Assembly (NCBI RefSeq): GCF_017565405.1
Contig: NZ_JAGEKR010000015.1
Location: 152,502-216,501 of the forward strand
Length of the DNA: 64,000 bases
Source: Allobranchiibius sp. CTAmp26
Lineage (GTDB): Bacteria > Actinomycetota > Actinomycetes > Actinomycetales > Dermatophilaceae
Direction of reading: 5' to 3'
The translations under genes were made by a program, and so were the position numbers. Below, piece after piece: positions 22,650 through 31,076 of this stretch (the stretch's first letter is position 1; the number at the start of each line of letters is the position of its first letter). Under the pieces are notes generated by a model, which saw only the letters and a list, made by a program, of their open reading frames with translations, did not search any database and had not been told where the DNA came from.

Positions 22650-22991
22650 ATGGACGCAGACCGCGCGCGAACCCTGCTGGAGGAAGAACGGGCGGAGGTC
22701 CAGGGCCTGCTGACCCACCTGGACTCCACCCTCGACCAGGACCGCGAGACCGGCCGCGGCGACGCGGGGGACGAGGTGGACTCCGCGCAGCCGCTGGCCG
22801 CCGACGAGGTCGACGACGCCACCGCCGCCAGCCTGCGCGACCGCCTGGCCGCCATCGAGCGCGCCGAGAAGCGGCTCGCCGACGGCACGTTCGGGCTGTC
22901 CGTCCGCAGCGGTACGCCGATCCCGGACGAGCGCCTCGAAGTGATGCCCACCGCCGAGCTCACCGTCGAGGAAGCCGCGAAGAACTCCTGA
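22650..22991 (+). CDS. TraR/DksA-family protein lacking the zinc-finger cysteines
   Basis: The 113-residue product has an N-terminal helical hairpin (ARTLLEEERAEVQGLLTHLDSTL ... LRDRLAAIERAEKRLADGTFG) and the C-terminal block GTPIPDERLEVMPTAELTVEEA, which matches the DksA pattern FG-x-C-x2-C-G-x2-I-x3-RL-x-A-x-P. The cysteines are replaced (FGLSVRSG; AELTVE). DksA-like proteins bind the RNA polymerase secondary channel. GGAGG precedes the ATG. The loss of zinc ligands also occurs in some actinobacterial relatives, so this may be a stable variant. Confidence 0.78.
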   Translation: MDADRARTLLEEERAEVQGLLTHLDSTLDQDRETGRGDAGDEVDSAQPLAADEVDDATAASLRDRLAAIERAEKRLADGTFGLSVRSGTPIPDERLEVMPTAELTVEEAAKNS

Positions 22992-23603
22992 TCAGGCGTC
23001 GCCGGGCATGTCCGGTGTCGTGCCCGGAAGCACGAAGTAGACGGCGACCGCCGCGGAGATGGCCAGCGTCAGGTAGGGGCTGACGAACGCTACGGCCGTG
23101 GCCAAGAGGTAGGGCGCCACGCCGATCAGGTTGCGGGACAGGACATGGCGCCGGTAGGCCGGGGTGATGTGGGCGTGCAGCAGGTGGGTCCGGCGTTGCA
23201 GCAGATGCCAGTTCATCGCGAGGAATACGGCGGACATCAGCAGCAGTGAACCTCCGTAGAGGGCCGCGGCGAGGGTGCGTCCGGAGTCCACGAGGAGGTA
23301 GCGCGCCATCAGCGCGGTGGTGAACGGCAGCAGGACGATCGTCATCAGCAGAGCGATGTTGAGGAAGAGGATCGAGCGGTCCACGGCCCGCAGTCGGCGC
23401 AGCGTGGCGTGGTGGTTGACCCAGATGACCCCGATGGTGAGGAACGAGACGACGTAGGCCGCGAAGCTCGGCCACTGCTCACCGAGTCGGTGCGCGAGAG
23501 AGACGTCGCGGGCGGGTTCGGGCACCCGCAGATCGATCACCAGCAACGTGATGGCGACGGCGATGACACCGTCGGAGAAGGCTTCCAGGCTGGTCTTGTC
23601 CAT
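22992..23603 (-). CDS. TMEM175-family potassium channel (DUF1211)
   Basis: This integral membrane protein of 203 residues has about six segments. The first helix carries the family signature FSDGVIAVAITLLVIDL (residues 8-25), which lines the pore in bacterial TMEM175 channels. It is followed by VSFLTIGVIWVNHHATLRR, also typical. Bacterial members conduct K+ as tetramers. AGGAGG stands before the ATG. Its stop directly abuts that of the DksA-like gene (TGATCA), so the two genes converge with no spacer. Confidence 0.88.
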   Translation of the reverse strand: MDKTSLEAFSDGVIAVAITLLVIDLRVPEPARDVSLAHRLGEQWPSFAAYVVSFLTIGVIWVNHHATLRRLRAVDRSILFLNIALLMTIVLLPFTTALMARYLLVDSGRTLAAALYGGSLLLMSAVFLAMNWHLLQRRTHLLHAHITPAYRRHVLSRNLIGVAPYLLATAVAFVSPYLTLAISAAVAVYFVLPGTTPDMPGDA

Positions 23604-23755
23604 CGGGTTCCTCCTGCACCGGTGGGCTCGCGGTCGTCGATCGTCGGCGGTCGCGCCCGACGGCCCATCTCAGCATGCCGGGCCGATGCTCGATCGGTGA
23701 TCGACGACGCACGCCGGCCAGGAATCCTGACCCCGGCACCGTCGTTCTACCCGTC

Positions 23756-24772
23756 ATGAAGAAGATCGGGTTCCTGTCGTTCGGGCACTGGACACCGTCG
23801 CCGCAGTCGCAGACGCGGTCGGCCTCGGACGTGCTGCTGCAGTCCATCGACCTGGCCGTCGCCGCCGAGGAGATCGGCGCGGACGGCGCGTACTTCCGGG
23901 TGCACCACTTCGCGCGCCAGCTGTCGGCGCCGTTCCCGCTGCTCGCGGCGGTCGGTGCCAAGACGAGCAGCATCGAGATCGGCACCGGCGTGATCGACAT
24001 GCGCTACGAGAACCCGCTCTACATGGCCGAGGACGCGGCCACCGCCGACCTCATCGCCGAGGGCAGGCTGCAGTTGGGCATCAGCCGGGGATCGCCCGAG
24101 CAGGTCATCGAGGGCTACGGCTACTTCGGCTACCGACCCGAGGACGGCGACCACGCCGCGATGGCGCGCGAGCACACCAGCACCTTCCTCGAGGTCATCC
24201 AGGGCAAGGGGTTCGCGCAGCCCAACCCGCGCCCGATGTTCCCCAACCCGCCCGGTCTGCTGCCGATCGAGCCGCACTCCCCTGGGCTGCGCGAGCGCAT
24301 CTGGTGGGGCGCCGGGTCGCGCGCGACCGCCGAGTGGGCCGGTGAGCAGGGGATGAACCTGATGAGTTCGACGCTGCTCACCGAGGACACCGGCGTGCCG
24401 TTCCATCAGTTGCAGGCCGAGCAGATCCAGCGTTTCCGCGACGCCTGGAAGTCCGCCGGCCACCCCGGCGAGCCACGCGTGTCGGTGAGCCGCAGCATCT
24501 TCCCGATCGTCAACGAGACGGACCGCGCGTACTTTTGGCGCGACACCCACAGCACGGACCAGGTCGGTCAGCTCGAGGGCGGCCTGGCCCGCTTCGGCAA
24601 GTCGTACGCCGGGGAGCCGGACCAGCTCGTCAAAGAGCTCGCCGACGACGAGGCGGTCGCCGCGGCCGACACCCTCCTGCTGACGGTGCCCAACCAGCTC
24701 GGCGTCGACTACAACGTGCACGTCCTGGACAGCGTGGTGCGCCACCTGGCTCCGGAGCTCGGCTGGCGCTGA
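23756..24772 (+). CDS. LLM-class flavin-dependent oxidoreductase (first of three)
   Basis: This protein of 338 residues has a luciferase-like TIM barrel: N-terminal KKIGFLSFGHW, then GAYFRVHHFARQLSAPFPLLAAVGAKTSSIEIGTGVIDMRYENPLYMAEDAATADLIAEGRLQLGISRG, the standard ring of flavin/F420-contacting segments. Members use FMNH2 or F420 to oxidise or reduce diverse substrates. No ribosome site is clear; the ATG is chosen for its barrel-start sequence. It is followed 41 bases later by a second LLM gene on the same strand. Confidence 0.88.
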   Translation: MKKIGFLSFGHWTPSPQSQTRSASDVLLQSIDLAVAAEEIGADGAYFRVHHFARQLSAPFPLLAAVGAKTSSIEIGTGVIDMRYENPLYMAEDAATADLIAEGRLQLGISRGSPEQVIEGYGYFGYRPEDGDHAAMAREHTSTFLEVIQGKGFAQPNPRPMFPNPPGLLPIEPHSPGLRERIWWGAGSRATAEWAGEQGMNLMSSTLLTEDTGVPFHQLQAEQIQRFRDAWKSAGHPGEPRVSVSRSIFPIVNETDRAYFWRDTHSTDQVGQLEGGLARFGKSYAGEPDQLVKELADDEAVAAADTLLLTVPNQLGVDYNVHVLDSVVRHLAPELGWR

Positions 24773-24813
24773 ACACGCACCACCGGCGACGGTCCGGCGG
24801 CAGACTCCCTGTC

Positions 24814-25782
24814 ATGGACGAGGACCTGCCGCTCATCGGCTTCGGCCTCCCGGTCTCCGGCGCATGGGCGACACCCGCTGCGATGGTGCACGTCGCTCGT
24901 CGCGCCGAGGAGCTGGGGTACGCCTCGTTGTGGACCTTCCAGCGCGTCCTCTCCCCGGTCGCCGAGGAGTCCGGGGACGAGGCGAGCGCCCGGCCACCGT
25001 CGGACCGTCCCGCCGACCACCCGTCGTACCTGGCCGTGCACGACGCCGTCCTGCCGCTCGCGTACATCGCCGGTCACACCTCGCGCATCGGGCTGGGGAC
25101 CGCCACGCTCTGCGCGCCGTTCACCGCGCCGGCGCTGCTCGCCAAGGCCATGGCCTCGCTGGATCAACTGAGCGGCGGGAGACTGACCGTCGGTCTCGGG
25201 ATGGGGTGGATGCGCGCGGAGTACGCCGCCGCCGGGATCCCGTTCGAGCGCCGTGGGGCGCGGATGGAGGAATACCTGCGCGCCCTGGTCGCCCTGTGGA
25301 CCGAGGACCCGGTCCGGTTCGACGGCGAGTTCTACACGGTGCCGCTCTCGCGCACGGGTCCGGCTCCGGTCCAGTCACCGCACCCGCCGGTGCTGGTGGG
25401 CGCCGCCGCGCCCGCGGCCCTGCGCCGGGCGGGGCGGCTCGCCCAGGGCTGGATCGGCAGCGCCGATACCGACCCCGTGCGGGCGGCGGACTCGATCGCG
25501 CTCGTCCGCGAAGGTGCGCGGGAAGCCGGCCGCCGCCCGGACGAGCTGCGGTTCGTGGTGCGGGTCGTACCCGATCTGACCGCTTCGGACCCGGGCCGCC
25601 GCACCGCCTACCGCGGCACCGCCGAACAACTGCACGACGACCTCGTGCGGCTACGGCGCAGCGGCGTCACCGAGGTCATCCTGGACCTCAATTTCTCCCC
25701 GCACGTCGTGTCGCCGGGCGTCACACCCGACGAGGCGACGTCGTACGCCGATGAGGTGCTGCTGGCTCTCGCTCACCGCTAG
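24814..25782 (+). CDS. LLM-class (probably F420-dependent) oxidoreductase (second of three)
   Basis: This 322-residue luciferase-like monooxygenase has RAEELGYASLWTFQRVLSPV, HTSRIGLGTATLCAPFTAPALLAKAMASLDQLSGGRLTVGLGMGWMRAEYAAAGIPFERRGARMEEYL, a textbook LLM/F420 segment, and a C-terminal RRSGVTEVILDLNF. It shares only family-level similarity with its neighbour, so the pair is not a recent duplication. Its TAG stop overlaps the TAG stop of the convergent third LLM gene through a shared CTAG (25779-25782). Confidence 0.88.
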   Translation: MDEDLPLIGFGLPVSGAWATPAAMVHVARRAEELGYASLWTFQRVLSPVAEESGDEASARPPSDRPADHPSYLAVHDAVLPLAYIAGHTSRIGLGTATLCAPFTAPALLAKAMASLDQLSGGRLTVGLGMGWMRAEYAAAGIPFERRGARMEEYLRALVALWTEDPVRFDGEFYTVPLSRTGPAPVQSPHPPVLVGAAAPAALRRAGRLAQGWIGSADTDPVRAADSIALVREGAREAGRRPDELRFVVRVVPDLTASDPGRRTAYRGTAEQLHDDLVRLRRSGVTEVILDLNFSPHVVSPGVTPDEATSYADEVLLALAHR

Positions 25783-26765
25783 GCAGCGTCGACCTTGGGC
25801 ATGATGTCGTTCTTCAGCCGTTTGAGGTCGTCCAAGGTCTTGGAGACCGGCACGTCGGCGAACGGCGGCCACAGCAGCGGCATGTGCATGCCCGCCTCCT
25901 GGTAGCTCTTCAGCCGGTCCGCGATCTGCGCCTCGGTGCCGACCAGAAGGTTGGTCAGCTTGTGGTTGTCGGTCTGGTCCACCTCGGTGTCGGTGATCGT
26001 GAACCAGATCATGCTGCACATCTCGACGTCCTCGATGGACTTGCCGAGCGGCTCCAGCTCGTGCCCGATGGCCTTGCGCCAGTTGGCGAGCTCCGCCGGG
26101 GTGTCCTGGATGCCGATCCACCCCTTGAGGCCGTACTTCGAGATCCGTCGGGCCGAACGCCGGGCGTCCTTCAGGCCGCTGAAGTAGATGGGCGGGCCGG
26201 GCTTCTGCAGCGGCTGGTGCCCGAAGCCGGAGGGCCCGAAGTCGGCGAACTCGCCGTGGTACTCGAAGGTCTCGTTGGCCCAGATGCCCTGGCAGATCTC
26301 GATGGTCTCCCGCACATGCCCGTGCCGGCGCGGGAAGAGGTGGGTGGCACTCGCCGCGTCGAACTCCTCCGGCATCCACCCCGCGCCGAGCCCGACGTTG
26401 AGCCGCCCCTCGGCGAGATGGTCGATGGTGGCGCACTCCGCGGCGAAGACGCCCGGCGAGCGGTACGGCGTGTCGGTGATGCTCATCCCGATACGGACCT
26501 TCTCGGTACGCGCTGCGAGCCAGGGAAGCAGCGGCCAGCCCTGGAACCACTTGCCTTTCGCCTCCACCGGCATCTGGAGCGGGAACTGGTCCATCATCCC
26601 GAAGGGGTATTTCAGCTCCCCGCGGTCGGAGGCCTCGGGCACGATGACCCGGTCCAGGGTCCACACCGAGTCGAAGTCGAGCTCCTCGGCGAGATCGGTC
26701 AGGTCGGCGAGTTCCTGGACCGTCACGTGGTTGCGGAAGGTGGGCAGGTACAGAGCGAGTTTCAT
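25779..26765 (-). CDS. LLM-class F420-dependent oxidoreductase (third of three)
   Basis: This is a 328-residue luciferase-like protein: MKLALYLPTFRNHVTVQELADLTDLAEELDFDSVWTLDRV, KVRIGMSITDTPYRSPGVFAAECATIDHLAEGRLNVGLGAGWMPEEFDA, then YFSGLKDARRSARRISKYGLKGWIG. AAGGAG lies upstream of the ATG. It converges on the second LLM gene and is followed, across a 132-base gap on the same strand, by the acyl-CoA synthetase gene that lies upstream of it. The substrate cannot be deduced. Confidence 0.88.
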   Translation of the reverse strand: MKLALYLPTFRNHVTVQELADLTDLAEELDFDSVWTLDRVIVPEASDRGELKYPFGMMDQFPLQMPVEAKGKWFQGWPLLPWLAARTEKVRIGMSITDTPYRSPGVFAAECATIDHLAEGRLNVGLGAGWMPEEFDAASATHLFPRRHGHVRETIEICQGIWANETFEYHGEFADFGPSGFGHQPLQKPGPPIYFSGLKDARRSARRISKYGLKGWIGIQDTPAELANWRKAIGHELEPLGKSIEDVEMCSMIWFTITDTEVDQTDNHKLTNLLVGTEAQIADRLKSYQEAGMHMPLLWPPFADVPVSKTLDDLKRLKNDIMPKVDAA

Positions 26766-26897
26766 CAGTCCGTCATCTCCTTCGGGGCAGACCGGTGCGC
26801 GCCCGTCGGGGTCCGCCGGCGCGTGATGGGTTGCCGTTGTGACGTACTCAACCTCCGGGGCGTAGTGGCCGCAAGAGAAACGGTGCTCATCGTTTGC

Positions 26898-28439
26898 TCA
26901 ACGCTGCGGCGGCTCGTCGCTCAGCTGCTCCCGCAACTCGCGCTTGAGCACCTTGCCGTAGCTGTTGACGGGCAGCGCGTCGACGAACCGGTAGTCCTTG
27001 GGCCGCTTGAACCGGGCGATCTGATCCAGGCACAGTCGGTCCAGCTCGTCGGTCGACGGCCGCCTCCCCTCCTCCGGGACGACGAACGCCACGACCGCCT
27101 CGCCCCATTCGGGGTCGGGCCGACCCACCACGGCGACCGCATCGACGTCCGGGTGGCGCAACAGCACCTCCTCGATCTCCCGGGGATAGATGTTGAGACC
27201 ACCGCTGATGATGAGGTCCTTGGAGCGGTCCCGCAGCGTGAGGCACCCCTCCGCGTCGAGGCTGCCGATGTCCCCGGTGTGCAGCCAACCGTCGCGCAAC
27301 GCCTTGGCCGTCTCCTCGGCGTCGCCCCAGTAACCGTCCATGACGACGCCACCACGGACGACCACCTCACCCTCCTCGCCGGTCGACACCTCCCGGTCGT
27401 CCTCGTTCACCACCCGCACGTCGACGTCGGTACGCGCGAAGCCGACGCTGCTCATCCGCTCCCGCCACCGCGGGTGCTCGCGCTGCGCGTGGTCCGCCTT
27501 GGACAAGGCGGTGATCGTCATGGGCGATTCACCCTGGCCGTAGATCTGCGCCAGCCGCGGTCCGAAGGTCTGCATCGCGTGCTCCAGATCTGCGAGATAC
27601 ATCGGCGCACCGCCATAGATGATCGTCTTCAGCCCGTCGAGGTCGGCGCCCTGCAGCGCGGGATCGGCCGCCAGGCGTTTGACCATCAGGGGGGCGGCGA
27701 AGAACGACATGCCCGGCCACCTGCGCAGTAACGCCAACAGCTCGGGACCGTCGAGCGCGCCAGACCCGGGCATGACGCTGACCGCGCCGTGGGCCACGTG
27801 CGGCAGTCCGTAGAGCCCCGCTCCGTGGGAGAGGGGCGCGGCGTGCAGCACGCTGTCGGTGGCTGCCACCGGGTCGATGTCCGCGAAGTAGCTGAGGGAC
27901 GCCATCAGGAGGTTGCCGTGGGTCAGGGTCGCGCCCTTGGGCCGGCCGGTGGTCCCGCTGGTGTAGAAGATCCATGCCGGGTCGGTCGCCTGCCGATCGA
28001 CCAACGGGCCCGGCTCGTCGCCGATCAACTCCTCCCACGCTTCCCCGGGCGCCACGACGACCGTCCGCAAGGAGGCCACCTCCCCGACGAGCGCCTGCAC
28101 GTCCGGCGCGTGGTCCGCGTCCGTCACGACCACCGCAGTGGCGCTGTGCTCCAGGATGTAGGCGATCTCCGCCCGGTGCAGCCGCGCGTTGACCGGAACG
28201 ACGACGAGGCCGGCCCGCCAGGCGGCGTACTGCGCCTCGAGGTATTCGGACCGGTTGCCCATCACGATCGCGATCCGGTCCCCCGGCGACAGGCCGCACC
28301 GGTCACGCAGTCCCGCGGAGAGCGCGGCGACGCGCGCGGCGAACTGCGACCAGGTGGAATGCACGCGGACGCCGTCGGCCAGGGCCGCCCGCTCGCCGAT
28401 CCGCCGTCCGTTGCGCTCGACCCACGTGGCGAGGTTCAT
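26898..28439 (-). CDS. Acyl-CoA synthetase / AMP-dependent ligase
   Basis: This 513-residue member of the ANL superfamily activates a carboxylic acid with ATP and ligates it to CoA. The P-loop is FYTSGTTGRPKGATLTHGN (about 168-186). The further motifs are YGGAPM, IYGQGESPM, GWLHTGDIG and the hinge DRSKDLIISGGLNIYPREIEEV, with the catalytic C-terminal Lys in NSYGKVLKRELR. It lies upstream of the third LLM gene on the same strand; a shared pathway for an unidentified carboxylate is possible. The chain length is not predictable. Confidence 0.92.
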   Translation of the reverse strand: MNLATWVERNGRRIGERAALADGVRVHSTWSQFAARVAALSAGLRDRCGLSPGDRIAIVMGNRSEYLEAQYAAWRAGLVVVPVNARLHRAEIAYILEHSATAVVVTDADHAPDVQALVGEVASLRTVVVAPGEAWEELIGDEPGPLVDRQATDPAWIFYTSGTTGRPKGATLTHGNLLMASLSYFADIDPVAATDSVLHAAPLSHGAGLYGLPHVAHGAVSVMPGSGALDGPELLALLRRWPGMSFFAAPLMVKRLAADPALQGADLDGLKTIIYGGAPMYLADLEHAMQTFGPRLAQIYGQGESPMTITALSKADHAQREHPRWRERMSSVGFARTDVDVRVVNEDDREVSTGEEGEVVVRGGVVMDGYWGDAEETAKALRDGWLHTGDIGSLDAEGCLTLRDRSKDLIISGGLNIYPREIEEVLLRHPDVDAVAVVGRPDPEWGEAVVAFVVPEEGRRPSTDELDRLCLDQIARFKRPKDYRFVDALPVNSYGKVLKRELREQLSDEPPQR

Positions 28440-28563
28440 CAGGCCAACCTCACCCGGGTCGGCTCACGGGTCAAGGCGCCGCGATCGGCGTTGATGAAGG
28501 CATGATGAGCGCCGCCTAGCATGCAGGTGCGCACGGGTGTCCGGCCCGCGCACGGGAGCCGCC

Positions 28564-28989
28564 ATGAAACTGGACGCCGACACCGCCCGGGCTCGCCTCG
28601 AACGCGAGGTCCACGGAGTGCTCGCCACCCTGCACCCCGACCGGGGGCCCGATCCACAACCGGTCGTGTACGCCGTCCACGAGGGACACGTTGGAGTGCC
28701 CATCGACCGCGTGAAACCCAAGTCCCGGTCCCGGCTGCAGCGCGAGGACAACCTCGCGGCCGATCCGCGCGGCACGCTGCTGATCGAGCACTGGGAGACC
28801 GAGGACTGGTCGCGGCTGTGGTGGGTGCGCGCGGAACTGGAACACGTCGCCACTCCGGCCACCGAGCTGGTGGATGCGCTCGGTGACCGGCTGGCGCGCA
28901 CTGTCGCCCAGTACGCCGACAAACCCTTCCACCGCGTGCTGGTCTGCCGCATCGTCCGCGTCTCCGGGTGGGCAGCCTCCGATTCCTGA
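28564..28989 (+). CDS. PPOX-class F420-dependent oxidoreductase-like protein
   Basis: This protein of 141 residues has a split beta-barrel FMN/F420-binding fold: N-terminal ARARLEREVHGVLATLHPDRGPDPQPVVYAV, then VPIDRVKPKSRSRLQREDNLAADPRGTLLIEHWETEDWSRLWWVRAELEHV, a pattern found in the TIGR03668-type actinobacterial PPOX family. It adds to the flavin/F420 theme of the neighbouring genes. It is divergent from the acyl-CoA synthetase gene with a 124-base gap that holds no recognised structure. Confidence 0.85.
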   Translation: MKLDADTARARLEREVHGVLATLHPDRGPDPQPVVYAVHEGHVGVPIDRVKPKSRSRLQREDNLAADPRGTLLIEHWETEDWSRLWWVRAELEHVATPATELVDALGDRLARTVAQYADKPFHRVLVCRIVRVSGWAASDS

Positions 28990-29016
28990 GGCCCGCCGGT
29001 GCGGCGGTGCCGGTGA

Positions 29017-29331
29017 CTAGGAGTAGGCGACCGTCGGGCCGGTCATCAGGTCGACGCCGGCTCCGGCGAAATTGGCCAGGTCGTCGACGGCCGCCTTGCC
29101 CTCGGGTCCGGATAGCGCGGACGCGAGCGACGCGTCGTCGTCGAACGTCAGCGCGGCGATGAAGTAGTACGGCGCGGGGCTTCCGTCCGGGCCCGCCGAC
29201 GGCGTGGTGCCGGTGAAGCTGCGAAGACCCGGCAGCTTCAGGGCGATCGGCGAGTGAACCTCCTTGTAGTGCTGGTCGAAGGCGTGCGGGTCGGCCGGCG
29301 GGCGGTAACAGGCGTAGAGAGTGCTGCTCAT
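29017..29331 (-). CDS. EthD-family protein coupled to a histidine kinase gene
   Basis: This is a 104-residue protein with a ferredoxin-like dimeric alpha/beta barrel: YACYRPPADPHAFDQHYKEVHSPIALKLPGLRSFTGT matches the EthD signature (F-x2-HY-x2-H-x-P). EthD was first described beside an ether-degrading P450 and has no settled activity. The ATG overlaps the stop of the sensor kinase (ATGA, 29328-29331), so it is the third gene of a regulator-kinase-EthD operon, an unusual partner for a signalling pair. Confidence 0.85.
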   Translation of the reverse strand: MSSTLYACYRPPADPHAFDQHYKEVHSPIALKLPGLRSFTGTTPSAGPDGSPAPYYFIAALTFDDDASLASALSGPEGKAAVDDLANFAGAGVDLMTGPTVAYS

Positions 29332-31076
29332 GGGTGGTTCCCTTTCTCGGTGTTGCCGGGCACGAGGGGGCCCGGACGTCTTCCCCGTGGGATCCGCAGT
29401 CGCATCGACGTGCCCGACGGACCGGAGTGCGCCACCGACAGGTCGCCGGACATGGCCCGCATCAGACCGTGCGCGAGTCCGAGCCCCAGGCCGATGCTCT
29501 CCCCGTACGCCGGGCCGCCGGGCTCCCGGGCAGCCGCCGGCGAATCGCGGAGCCCGGCACGCGGGAACGGGGTGAAGATCCGCGGGAGCACCTCGGGACT
29601 GATGCCGGGTCCGTCGTCGTCGACGAACAGGAGCAGGTGTGTGCCGTCGGGCGTCGGGTGCCCGCGGACGACGACCCGCCCACCGGCCGCACCATGACGG
29701 ATCGCATTGCCGACGAGGTTGAGGAAGACCTGCAGGAGGCGACGGGGGTCGGCCAGCGCGACCTCGCGTCCCAGGTCAAGCGACACCCGGACGTCGCGCT
29801 GCTGCGCCTGAGGTGCGAGCAGCCCGAACACCTCGGTCACCAGGTCAGCGACGCGGATCGGCTCCGGCGTCAGCGGGAGCGCACTGGCCTCGATCCGGCT
29901 CAGGTCGAGCACGTCGGTCAGCAGATCCATGACGTGGCCGGCCGCGGCGCCGACGTGCTCGAGAGCTTCACGGCGGCGACTCTCGTCCAGGTCGAGCGTG
30001 CCCAGGAGCTCGGCGAAGCCGACGATCGTCTGCAGAGGCGTCCGCGCCTCGTGGCCGACGGCCGCGAGCAGCTCCGACCGCGCGTGCGCCAGCTCCTCCG
30101 CCGTGCGACGTGCGGTCTCCGCCTCCAGCCGCGCTCGACGATCTCGCTCGGCCGCTCGCCGTTCGGTCAGGTCGAGCACGTTGACCACATACTGCGACGG
30201 GAGTCCGTCGCGGCCGATGAGCAGGGCGACCGTGACCTCGACATCGAGGTCCTCGCGGTCGGGACGCCTCAGAGCGGCGGCGAAGGACACGGGTGCCGCT
30301 CCCGGGTGATCGAGCCGGTCGAGCCAGGATCCCGGGGAGATGGGCCGGGCCGCGACGAGGTCGGCGAGCGTGCTGCCGATCAGGTCCCGTCCGCCACCCA
30401 CCAGGCCGCCCAGCGCCAGGTTGCTGGTGACGACCCGACGATCCAGCCCCAGGATCGCCATCCCCAGCGAGTTGTCGTCGAACGACGTACGGAAGCGTTC
30501 TTCGCTCTCCATGAGGTCGCCGACCAGTCCCGCGTGCTCGATCGCGACGGCGGCGAGATGGGTGAAGCGGTCGACCAGCGACTGCTCGCGTAGCGAAGGG
30601 TGGTGAGGTCTGCGGTGGTAGACGGCGAAGGTACCGACCGGGCGGCCGTCCCGCCCGGGGATGGGGGTGGACCAGCAGCTGCGCAGGCCCGCGGGCTCGG
30701 CGAGATGCCGGTACGCGGCCCACCGAGGATCGGTCCGCACGTCCGGTGCCACGACCGCGACGTTGCGCGCGGCCGCCGTACCGCACGAGCCGGCACCGTC
30801 CGCGATCGTCATGCCGTCGATGGCGGCGACGTACTCCGGGGGCAGGCTCGGCGCTGCGCCGTGGTGCAGGCTGCCGTGCGCGCGGTCGATCAGCAGGATC
30901 GAGCAGCACGCGCCCTGCATCAGCTGTTCCAGCGATACCAGGATCAGCGCCAACACCTCGCGCAGCGGCGCGGCACCGGCGATGAGATCCAGCACCTGGG
31001 TCTGTCGGTCCAGCAACGCCTGCGCATCCTGGGCGACGGTGTCGCTGTCGACCTCGGACAGCGAGAGCTCGCTCAC
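29328..31076 (-). CDS. Soluble hybrid-input sensor histidine kinase (GAF-PAS-HisKA-HATPase)
   Basis: The 582-residue protein has no membrane segments. The N-terminal GAF domain covers about 25-175 (LMQGACCSILLIDRAHGSLHHGAAPSLPPEYV, GSCGTAAARN). A PAS domain follows (SEERFRTSFDDNSLGMAILGLDRRVV). The HisKA H-box is VGHEARTPLQTIVGFAELL and the HATPase has an N-box VGNAIRHGA, DDGPGI and a GLGLGLAHGLM lid. The GTG start at 31076 overlaps the regulator's stop (GTGA). GAF and PAS modules suggest sensing of an internal small molecule, redox state or light, but no ligand residues can be named. Confidence 0.92.
   Translation of the reverse strand: MSELSLSEVDSDTVAQDAQALLDRQTQVLDLIAGAAPLREVLALILVSLEQLMQGACCSILLIDRAHGSLHHGAAPSLPPEYVAAIDGMTIADGAGSCGTAAARNVAVVAPDVRTDPRWAAYRHLAEPAGLRSCWSTPIPGRDGRPVGTFAVYHRRPHHPSLREQSLVDRFTHLAAVAIEHAGLVGDLMESEERFRTSFDDNSLGMAILGLDRRVVTSNLALGGLVGGGRDLIGSTLADLVAARPISPGSWLDRLDHPGAAPVSFAAALRRPDREDLDVEVTVALLIGRDGLPSQYVVNVLDLTERRAAERDRRARLEAETARRTAEELAHARSELLAAVGHEARTPLQTIVGFAELLGTLDLDESRRREALEHVGAAAGHVMDLLTDVLDLSRIEASALPLTPEPIRVADLVTEVFGLLAPQAQQRDVRVSLDLGREVALADPRRLLQVFLNLVGNAIRHGAAGGRVVVRGHPTPDGTHLLLFVDDDGPGISPEVLPRIFTPFPRAGLRDSPAAAREPGGPAYGESIGLGLGLAHGLMRAMSGDLSVAHSGPSGTSMRLRIPRGRRPGPLVPGNTEKGNHP

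Noticed and set aside
25884..27731. A 615-codon plus-strand ORF opposite the third LLM gene and the acyl-CoA synthetase
   Set aside because: No domain is visible, and it spans two genuine minus-strand genes and their spacer.
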